6,828 nucleotides of DNA from positions 1-6,828 of the forward strand of contig CAYXGT010000111.1 in the NCBI GenBank assembly GCA_964464635.1, read 5' to 3'. Below, piece after piece: positions 1-6,000 of the stretch. The notes under the pieces were generated by a model. The model had not been told where the DNA came from, did not search any database, and was given only the letters and a program-made list of their open reading frames with translations. Numbering within the stretch: the stretch's first letter is position 1; every line of letters starts with the position of its first letter. The position numbers were made by a program, and so were the translations under genes. The stretch comes from CAYLMG01 sp964464635 (GTDB lineage Bacteria > Planctomycetota > Phycisphaerae > Sedimentisphaerales > Anaerobacaceae).

Positions 1-3
1 GCC

Positions 4-73
4 AAACAAAGCCAATTCAAACCCAATTTTAGCTCAAAATTGGCTTTGTTTTTCCCAATATTGGCTTTGAATT
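4..73. repeat. Inverted-repeat cluster around AAAGCCAATT
   Basis: Positions 4-17 (AAACAAAGCCAATT) and 38-51 (AATTGGCTTTGTTT) are perfect 14-bp inverted repeats with a 20-nt loop. A competing hairpin pairs CCAATTTT (23-30) with AAAATTGG (36-43) around a 5-nt loop and is followed on the plus strand by CTTTGTTTTT, so it could act as a weak terminator for a gene to the left. The arm ATTGGCTTT occurs again at 60-68, and AATTCAAA (14-21) pairs with TTTGAATT (66-73). On the minus strand the units translate as KNKANF, KTKPI or KQSQF, phrases I recall from spurious hypothetical proteins in planctomycete genomes. That family link is memory, not a search result. Confidence 0.65.
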
Positions 74-111
74 ACAAGCAAATCATCGCTTATGCGAATA
101 AGTTTAACTTC

Positions 112-222
112 TTCGCTGACTTACAAAGTAAGAATGCAGAGCATTCTTGTGAACGAAGGATTTATTGTGTGAACAGCTTGCTTTTCAAAGCAAAAAATCC
201 TGAGAACACAAAAGTCAGCGAA
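112..222. repeat. Nested inverted repeats with 11-bp outer arms
   Basis: TTCGCTGACTT (112-122) and AAGTCAGCGAA (212-222) are perfect 11-bp inverted repeats about 90 bp apart. Inside are a perfect 8-bp hairpin with a 3-nt loop (AAGAATGC 130-137, GCATTCTT 141-148), a hairpin TTGCTT/AAGCAA (178-183, 188-193), and two further arm pairs, AGGATTT/AAATCCT (157-163, 195-201) and TTGTGT/ACACAA (165-170, 206-211), which cross each other and could only pair together as a pseudoknot. There is no coding capacity. It could be a small non-autonomous mobile element or a structured RNA. I see no flanking target-site duplication that would settle this. Confidence 0.5.
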
Positions 223-223
223 A

Positions 224-390
224 TAAATCTGTGTAAATCTGTGAAATCCGTGTCAATAAATATCTCAGTGGAATCTGTGAAATCTGTGGCAAAAGATAAT
301 TTTGTAAATCCTGTTATCCTCCGTAATCCCGTAAGGGATGCTGTGCAGGAGTCCCAAGGACTGTCTGAGAAAAATCAGTGCAAATCAGCG
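224..390 (+). repeat. Degenerate decamer repeats (AAATCTGTG type)
   Basis: A perfect tandem 10-mer TAAATCTGTG occupies 224-233 and 234-243 and is followed by AAATCCGTGTC (244-254). A second block has AATCTGTG at 272-279 and AAATCTGTGG at 280-289. A third has TAAATCCTGT (305-314), TATCCTCCGT (315-324) and AATCCCGT (325-332). A fourth has AAATCAGTGC (372-381) and AAATCAGCG (382-390), ending 15 bp before the dehydratase stop codon. The blocks share a step close to 10 bp and an AAATC core. I recall sequences of this kind as common intergenic repeats in environmental bacterial genomes. Their function is unknown to me. Confidence 0.6.
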
Positions 391-405
391 ATTAAAAAGC
401 ATGTT

Positions 406-2346
406 TTATTGGATATTGTTATTGCCGATATATTCGGGGACAAGCTCTTTGACTTTTTCCACTATTATTTTGTGGTCCTGCGTTTTAGCAATTTCAACGA
501 GCTCATTTATACCGGCCCGCAGCGAGTCGCGCTCCATAATGATATTTTTCCAGATACCGATTTTCGGATGTCTTGTCGGCTGCATATCTTCGCCTTTTAT
601 GGAGAGCTCTTCGAAGAGTTTTTCGCCCGGCCGGGGATGTGTATATACGATTTCAATATCTTCGCCGACCCTGAAGCCGCTGAGCGTTATAAGCTCGCGT
701 GCCAAATCGCAGATTTTTACGGGCTCACCCATATCGAGCACGAATATTTCACCGCCTTGCCCCATAGTTGCAGCCTGCAGCACAAGCTGGCTGGCCTCGG
801 GTATGGTCATAAAGTAACGCTTCATTTCGGGATGGGTGACGGTTACGGGACCGCCTTCGGCGATTTGCTTTCTGAAAATCGGAACGACCGAGCCGGTGGA
901 ATCGAGCACGTTGCCGAACCTGACGGTTACGAAATGGGTTTTGCTCGTTCTGTTAAGGTCCTGGATATACATTTCAGCGACTCTTTTCGACGAGCCCATA
1001 ATGCTGGTTGGATTGACGGCTTTGTCGGTGCTTATCATTACGAAGTTGCTGCAGCCGTAACGGTTGGCTGCATCAGCGATATTTCGTGTGCCGACGACGT
1101 TATTTTTAATGGCCTCGCCGGGATTGAGCTCCATAAGCGGGACGTGTTTATGTGCGGCTGCGTGGATTACTATTGCCGGTTTGTATTTTCCAAATATCTC
1201 TTCAACCCGTACTTTGTCGGTAATATTGCAGATGACGGATTTCATATTTATATATGGAAATTTGGCGTTCAGCTCACCTTCTATATTGAAGAGGGGGTTT
1301 TCAGCCTGTTCAATAAGCAGCAGCAGTTTGGGTTTGAAGTTGCAGAGCTGTCGGCACATTTCCGAACCGATCGAGCCGCCTGCACCGGTTACAAGAATAA
1401 CTTTTTCTCTGGCGAAAGCTTCGATGAGGTCCAAATCGAGCTGCACAGCTTCCCTGCCGAGAAGGTCGTTAATATCAACGTCGCGAATCTGAGAGACCCT
1501 GAATTTTCCTGATGCTATGTCAGTGATTGATGGAACGGTGCGGAATCGCACTTTCGCGCCTCCAAGGAGCTGGATGACATGCCTTATCTGTTGGTGAGAT
1601 GCCGAGGGCATCGCAATGGCAATTTCCTCGATGTTGTTTTCTTCACAGATTTTTGGAAGCTGTTCGACGGTTCCGAGCACAGGTATTCCGTGGATGTTAA
1701 TGCCGTGTTTGAAAGGATCATCATCGACGAATCCGACGACGTCATACTGGGTTACGGGCATACGATGTATTTCCCTGAGCAGGGCCTCGCCAGCATTTCC
1801 GGCACCAATAATCAGAAACCTTTTTAGTCGGCCGCTTTCGACGGCGCGGAATTCCTCGTAATATAACCTTATCATCATTCGTAAACCGGCGAGCAGAAGA
1901 AAGGTGAAAAACATATCGAGCATAAAAATGCTCTGGCTTACTTCGGTGAGCTTTTCTATGCTGGGATGCTGACGAAGAGGTGTGTAAAGAATTGAGAACC
2001 AGAGCACCACAATAATAAAAGTGCTTATAAGCGAAGCGGCTGCTATTCCTATAAGGTCTGATATTCCGACATATCGCCACCATCCCCGGTATTGCTTGGA
2101 CAAGGCGAAAACCGGGAATTTTACGATAATAAATAGTGCCAGCAAAAGCGGATACTGCTCGACGAGCCAGGTGGCCTTGAACTGCATATTGCTTGCCATC
2201 AGGAAAGAAAGCATCAGTGCGAATGCAAAGACAAAGATATGTGCAAGTATAATGAGCTGTCTTCGGAGCCTAAGTCTTATGGCTGGCTTGGGTGTAAGTG
2301 CCAATAATTTGTCGTTATTTTTCGGTTTTTTGTCAGTTTCGGGCAT
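406..2346 (-). CDS. Membrane-bound CapD/WbpM/PglF-type nucleotide-sugar 4,6-dehydratase/epimerase
   Basis: Complete 646-residue member of the large CapD/FlaA1/WbpM/PglF family. These inner-membrane enzymes act on UDP-GlcNAc-type sugars with bound NAD(P), usually as C4,C6-dehydratases, to make precursors of surface polysaccharide or protein glycans. About 30 cytoplasmic residues precede four predicted membrane spans (roughly 31-52, 64-82, 97-120, 139-157). A first Rossmann-like domain follows with GAGNAG at 181-186. The catalytic extended-SDR domain starts near 315, with GAGGSIG at 321-327, HAAAHKHVP at 395-403, NNVVGT at 415-420, STDKAVNP at 439-446 and PRPGEK at 571-576. At the usual YxxxK site it has MGSSK (Met450, Lys454), the Ser-Met-Lys arrangement known for WbpM-type enzymes. 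The length is normal for the family and nothing looks broken. It has its own promoter and no partner gene within the window. A TAG stop lies in frame just upstream, so ATG at 2346 is the earliest possible start. Exact substrate and product cannot be read from sequence. Confidence 0.95.
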   Translation of the reverse strand: MPETDKKPKNNDKLLALTPKPAIRLRLRRQLIILAHIFVFAFALMLSFLMASNMQFKATWLVEQYPLLLALFIIVKFPVFALSKQYRGWWRYVGISDLIGIAAASLISTFIIVVLWFSILYTPLRQHPSIEKLTEVSQSIFMLDMFFTFLLLAGLRMMIRLYYEEFRAVESGRLKRFLIIGAGNAGEALLREIHRMPVTQYDVVGFVDDDPFKHGINIHGIPVLGTVEQLPKICEENNIEEIAIAMPSASHQQIRHVIQLLGGAKVRFRTVPSITDIASGKFRVSQIRDVDINDLLGREAVQLDLDLIEAFAREKVILVTGAGGSIGSEMCRQLCNFKPKLLLLIEQAENPLFNIEGELNAKFPYINMKSVICNITDKVRVEEIFGKYKPAIVIHAAAHKHVPLMELNPGEAIKNNVVGTRNIADAANRYGCSNFVMISTDKAVNPTSIMGSSKRVAEMYIQDLNRTSKTHFVTVRFGNVLDSTGSVVPIFRKQIAEGGPVTVTHPEMKRYFMTIPEASQLVLQAATMGQGGEIFVLDMGEPVKICDLARELITLSGFRVGEDIEIVYTHPRPGEKLFEELSIKGEDMQPTRHPKIGIWKNIIMERDSLRAGINELVEIAKTQDHKIIVEKVKELVPEYIGNNNIQ

Positions 2347-2356
2347 AATCTATCAT
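2333..2356 (-). other. Possible 7-codon upstream ORF overlapping the dehydratase start
   Basis: On the minus strand an ATG at 2356-2354 opens a frame reading MIDYARN and stopping at TGA (2335-2333). It overlaps the first 14 nt of the dehydratase gene in another frame. It sits 15 nt from the strong AGGAGG at 2377-2372, closer than the dehydratase ATG, which is 25 nt away. It could be a leader peptide that delivers ribosomes to the main start, or simple chance. Confidence 0.2.
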
Positions 2357-2371
2357 ATCGTCAGATTTACC

Positions 2372-2377
2372 CCTCCT
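2372..2377 (-). promoter_or_regulatory. Strong but distant Shine-Dalgarno sequence
   Basis: The minus strand reads AGGAGGGG (2377-2370), a near-perfect Shine-Dalgarno sequence. Its AGGAGG core is 25 nt from the only possible ATG of the dehydratase gene, against a usual 5-10 nt. A TAG stop in frame just before that ATG rules out an earlier start. The first in-frame alternative downstream, TTG at codon 15, has no better site. Either the leader folds to bring the site closer, the site serves the short upstream ORF, or it is fortuitous. Confidence 0.5.
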
Positions 2378-2394
2378 GATTAGCCGCAAGGGCA

Positions 2395-2424
2395 ATTATA
2401 ACAGAAACTTAGAGAGTTTGTCAA
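2395..2424 (-). promoter_or_regulatory. Perfect consensus sigma-70-type promoter for the dehydratase gene
   Basis: Reading the minus strand, TTGACA (2424-2419) and TATAAT (2400-2395) are exact matches to the -35 and -10 consensus, with an 18-bp spacer. Transcription would begin near 2388, giving a leader of about 42 nt that contains the AGGAGG at 2377-2372. This makes the dehydratase gene a separate transcription unit from the surface-protein genes to the right. Confidence 0.8.
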
Positions 2425-2540
2425 GGTAGTTTTCAGTTTGCAGAAGTCTCATATTATCGTTTGAAAAGGTCAGATAAAATATTGGTTATGGTGTGATAAT
2501 CAATAAGAGAACAAGTCATAAGTCACAAGTTGAAAGATGT

Positions 2541-2561
2541 TCGATACTGGATACTCGATAC
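2541..2561 (+). repeat. Short tandem GATAC repeats
   Basis: Three heptamer-like units, TCGATAC, TGGATAC and TCGATAC, lie end to end here. They resemble the GAGTATCCAGTATCGAG-type repeats that I recall from intergenic DNA of environmental bacteria. They sit just left of the next repeat pair, and the family assignment is from memory. Confidence 0.45.
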
Positions 2562-2573
2562 AAGGGGGCGGAA

Positions 2574-2697
2574 GACGGAAGGTGAACGTTCAACATAGAA
2601 CATTGAACATTTAACTTTCAATAAAAGAGAGGACGGAAGGCAGAGGACGGAGAACAAACTTTCAACATAGAACTTTGAACATTCAACTTTAATAAAA
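2574..2697 (+). repeat. Direct repeat pair of the TTCAACATAGAAC type
   Basis: Thirty bases at 2589-2618 recur at 2661-2690 with only two mismatches (both copies begin TTCAACATAGAAC), offset by 72 bp. Each is followed by AATAAAA. GACGGAAGG precedes the first copy (2574-2582) and also lies between the two (2632-2640), so the duplicated unit is probably about 60-70 bp. Within each copy, the motif TTCAAC/TTGAAC/TTTAAC recurs every 8-10 bp. Read on the minus strand it translates as phrases such as KCSMFYVE and ECSKFYVE, a pattern I recall from spurious annotated proteins. Confidence 0.65.
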
Positions 2698-2753
2698 AAT
2701 TGATAGCGGATAACAGAAGGTAGAATGCCAAAAATCATAAATCCTAATCTGTC

Positions 2754-2776
2754 TATGTTAAAGCTACGCCGGACAA
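2754..2776 (+). repeat. Degenerate TAAAGCTA..GGACA repeat, internal copy
   Basis: The sequence TATGTTAAAGCTACGCCGGA (2754-2773) and the following CAAG matches the element at the right edge of the window at 16 of 22 aligned positions, sharing TAAAGCTA and GGACA. The right-edge copy keeps inverted arms (TCCACC/GGTGGA) that are lost here, so this looks like an older, decayed copy. Confidence 0.4.
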
Positions 2777-2794
2777 GTATCAAAACTCGAAATG

Positions 2795-2856
2795 GTTCGA
2801 CTCTTTCGACTACTCTCAAGACTTGTACGCTTACCATTTTGAGTAAAATCAAAGGA
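2795..2856 (+). repeat. Decayed palindromic TTCGACT..GAGTAAAATCAAAG element
   Basis: TTCGACT is repeated at 2796-2802 and 2805-2811. The left part CTTTCGACTACTCTCAAG is an imperfect inverted match to TTTTGAGTAAAATCAAAGG on the right, with ACTTGTACGCTTACC between. This fits a worn copy of the palindromic family TTCGACTACGCTCAGG..CTGAGTAAAGTCGAAGG, which I recall from many environmental genomes. A small ATTTT/AAAAT hairpin lies at 2836-2849. The assignment is from memory. Confidence 0.4.
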
Positions 2857-2885
2857 CAAATTCGAATCACCATAATTCTAATTAA

Positions 2886-2911
2886 TAAAAAGAACTCTAA
2901 GCGCGGAGTTC
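2886..2911 (-). terminator. Possible intrinsic terminator within a repeat
   Basis: On the minus strand GAACTC (2911-2906), an 8-nt loop and GAGTTC (2897-2892) form a 6-bp hairpin followed at once by TTTTTATTAAT. It lies 100 nt beyond the stop codon of the 1020-residue gene, in the right orientation to end that transcript. The stem is short with only three G-C pairs, so it would be weak, and it is built from the GCGGAG repeat. Confidence 0.4.
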
Positions 2912-2973
2912 ACAGAGACCGCAGAGAAAAAATTTATTTAACCGCGGATACCTTGGGCACAAGTTACGCGGAT
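2892..2973 (+). repeat. GCGGAG/CAGAG and CCGCGGAT intergenic repeats
   Basis: CGGAG, CAGAG and CAGAG recur at 9-bp steps (2904, 2913, 2922), giving a block like the widespread CACAGAGACCGCAGAG-type intergenic repeat. A second block has CGCGGAT at 2943-2949 and again at 2967-2973, separated by a short insert with a CTTG/CAAG hairpin (2952-2963). Read on the minus strand this second block is AAAAATCCGCGTAA..ATCCGCGGTT, the same AAATC-YGYG type as the decamers at 224-390 but in the opposite orientation. Confidence 0.5.
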
Positions 2974-3010
2974 TTTTCTATAAGTATTAATAAGCACTAT
3001 TTAAGGATGT

Positions 3011-6000
3011 TCAGTAGCTATTTAAGTATCTTAATAATTCCTCTTCAAATAGTTTTCTTATCATAAGATACTGCTCTTCGGTTAAAGAATCTTCCATGTC
3101 CTCACTAAGCCATAGCTCGTCAAGCCATTTGAGAGCTTCATAAATAACATTTTCATCAATATAAACAGGTTCTTGTTCAGCAAGTCTGTGAGGTCTTGCT
3201 ATAAGGCTTTGTTCTGTATCAAGCATTAAACCGCCACCTTTGCCATCACCGCCTCCCATACACGTCATCCAGCCGGTTTCCCAGGCGCACTCCCACAACC
3301 AGTCGTCACAGAATAATTCTAAATCAGCTAAATTAATACAGTCATTACAATCGAGGTCGCATTTTTCAACATAGTTTGCATCCGGCGGAGTACACATAAA
3401 AGCATTTGCGAGGATTGCATAGTCTGTAAAGTCAACAAGGCCGCTGATGTCGAAATCAGCAGGGCTCCAGTAATATTCATCGGCACCGATGTCAACTTTG
3501 CCGTATTTGATTCTGCCTTCACCATCAATATCGATTTCAGTATCACTGATATCATTGGAATCACCTTTATCTTTACAGGGCGAGTTTTCGCTTATGTGCA
3601 GGTCGTTTGGGTCTGTTTCGATATTCATAAAATCAGGGTCAACGTGAATATTATAGTCACCTGTATCATTATCCTTTATACAGCTAAATGTAGCGCTGCA
3701 GTTATAAAGGTCGTCTCCATTATCCCAAATAATACAGTTTAGTATCTGCGGATAACTACCTACGCCACGCTCTATACCGTTCGAGGTATTACCATAGATA
3801 GTATTATTTCGAATAAGATAAGACGATTGAGTATTCCACATATATATACCAGAGTCTGCGTTACTATAAATCCAGTTATTGATTATTGTAGCTTGATAAT
3901 TGCTGAAAATGTTCAGGCCGTCACCAGCATTATGATGAATTCTACATCGTTCTACGAGAAGATTACAGTTTTTAGCATAAATACCATATGAGTCGTTCCA
4001 GTAAGTCAATTCGATATTGCAATCTTTTACTGTCAAATTGCTATTAGAGTTGTCAAAGGATGTGTAAATTCCGCCAGAAGAATGGTTTTTAATGAGACAG
4101 TGGTTTAATTCCACAGACGAGTTTTCAATTAAAACACCATATTCTGAAGGGTCAATTTCAATGTCATTGTCGTCGAAGATACAGTTCGAGACTATGGTGT
4201 TGCTGTCGTTGTCTTTAACATATAAACCAATACCATTATCAGAGAACAGGCAGTTGTATATATCCAGTTCGGAGGAGTTCTCGCAGTAAATGCCATCACT
4301 CCAGTTATACCAGAATTCGCAGTTTAAGATTGCGAGGTTGCTGTCATTGATATAAAGGCCTTTCTGAAGGGCTGACTTTATTGTAAAGCCGTCTATGAGA
4401 GAGCCGTCAATATTTTCGGCTGTTACTATGTTGTTGACTCTTTGATAAGTTTCGCCGATTTGCCCTTCAAGAATAGTCTCATTATTGGCATCCGCGAAGT
4501 TTCGCTGGTTCTGGCTTGTCTCATTGCCTGCAAAATGGCCGAGAAGGGCAAGGTTATTTAACAGCTCGAATGATTCACCCTCATAGCCTTCTTCAGTATC
4601 ATAGACAGGTTTATAAGTACCTTGTGCAACCCAGACAGAACTAAAAGATTCCGGCGGACAATTTAACGCGGTCTGTAGTTCTGAGAAGGCATCCTGCCAA
4701 TTAGTACCACTATTGGAGCCATTAGGGTCATTAACATCCTTATCCACATAAATAGTATAACCACCCAAAAAGCAGACATTAACGTCAAAAGCAGCCGGGC
4801 TGAAATAATTATCAGATTCAAGATAAGCGGTGTTTGTCAGCTTTTTGCAGGAGCAGGCAGAATCATTTACCTTTGTTGTAATCTGATAGGAGTCTGATTC
4901 AGTTCCAGAAAGATTACCTAAATCCCAGGTTACTGTATGGTAAGTTGAATTGTAATCGTCAGCTTGGGGCTGAGAAGAATAATAATCGACGTCTGCAGGC
5001 AGGTAATCTATGAGATAGACGTTTGTATCAGAATGATTGTTAGCATCCCAGATAATATCAAAGGTAAGATAATCGGAGGGATTAACACAATTATTATTCG
5101 GGTCGTTGTTATCCTTGACTATTGAGAAGACAGGCGGTTTGTAAGAAGTATCGCCACGCACAATAATATCGGCCGGGCCGTAAATATCCTCAGTCTCAAC
5201 GTTGCACGGATCTGTTGGAAAGGTAGAATGATTAAAAATCTGTATTTCGCTATTAGTAGTAGTTACATAAACAAATCCTGTGTTTTGATCAACTCCTACA
5301 CCAATAATGCTTGAACCGATATCCTTTTCAACAGATGTAGGATTGTTAATATCAGTTATGTCGGTTCTTACCAGGTATGTATTAAGCCCAACGTGAACAT
5401 AACCTCCTGTATATAGATACTTGCATCCAGTGCCATTATCATAAAAAGCTATACCTATTGCCTCGCGCTGGTTATTATTAACAACGATATCGATACTGCC
5501 TTGATACAACCAGTCAGAAGTTCTATAATATTTAACTGAATATGACTTGTCAGTAACAAACAAATGTTGAGCATTTTCATCAAGAGCAATTCCAAATGCT
5601 CTATCTCCAACAAGATTTTCGAGGATTTGTGGGGAATCATCTTCGAGTGTGAGTATTTTTATTACACCATCCCATCGATAAACAAAGAGTTTCTTGGTTT
5701 CCCTGCCAACCGCGTAAAGTTTTTGATTACTTTGGTCAAATACTAATCCGGCTAATTCTGCTGGAGCTGTAATATATTTTATCTCAGTCATTGTTTTGGC
5801 ATTAATCATTTCAAGCTTGTAAGAGTCATCGTAACTAACAAATAAAGTTTCTGAATCAGGGTCCAGAGCCAATCCTACGGCACCTTCCCCCCAATCAACG
5901 TTTGTTTCAAGCTGTTTTTGAATTTCATCATCTAAAACTTTGTATGCGGATATTGTGCTGTCTAAATGATTTGTTATAGAATATACTGATTTGGCCTGTA

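Larger units (their letters stand above)
1..405. other. Gene-free left flank made of short repeats
   Basis: No credible gene lies here. The stretch is the downstream side of the dehydratase gene and holds three blocks: an inverted-repeat cluster (4-73), a nested hairpin region (104-222) and a run of degenerate 10-bp units (224-390). Small perfect hairpins also occur at 326-339 (ATCCC/GGGAT) and 350-362 (AGTCC/GGACT). Neither is followed by a T-run on the minus strand, so I see no convincing intrinsic terminator for the dehydratase gene. A long plus-strand open frame starts at 40, but it is antisense to the dehydratase gene and is not a gene. Confidence 0.75.
2347..3010. other. Intergenic region: promoter plus a patchwork of repeats
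   Basis: No credible gene is present. From left to right it holds the dehydratase leader and promoter (2347-2424), about 85 bp in which I see nothing (2425-2510), then several short repeat families listed separately up to about 2975. AAGTCATAAGTCACAAGT (2513-2530) is a further small direct repeat. The direct repeat CTATTTAAG (2997-3005, 3018-3026) straddles the stop codon of the 1020-residue gene. Open frames at 2523-2873 (minus) and 2725-3066 (plus) only translate these repeats. Confidence 0.7.

Noticed and set aside
112..222. Insertion sequence
   Set aside because: There is no transposase frame and no clear target-site duplication. Inverted arms alone do not make an IS.
224..390. CRISPR-like array
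   Set aside because: Units are about 10 bp with almost no spacers and are degenerate. CRISPR repeats are longer, near-identical and separated by unique spacers, and no cas gene is present.
40..1512. Long plus-strand open frame of 490 codons
   Set aside because: It runs antisense to the strongly conserved dehydratase gene for nearly three quarters of its length, and its first third translates hairpins and decamer repeats. No recognisable domain, and no Shine-Dalgarno sequence that I can see.
2523..2873. Minus-strand open frame of 116 codons
   Set aside because: Its product (phrases such as KCSMFYVE and ECSKFYVE) is a translation of the TTCAACATAGAAC direct repeats, so it is a repeat artefact.
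2725..3066. Plus-strand open frame of 113 codons
   Set aside because: It translates the palindromic and GCGGAG repeats (phrase NSKRGVHRDRREK) and overlaps the 3' end of the 1020-residue gene.
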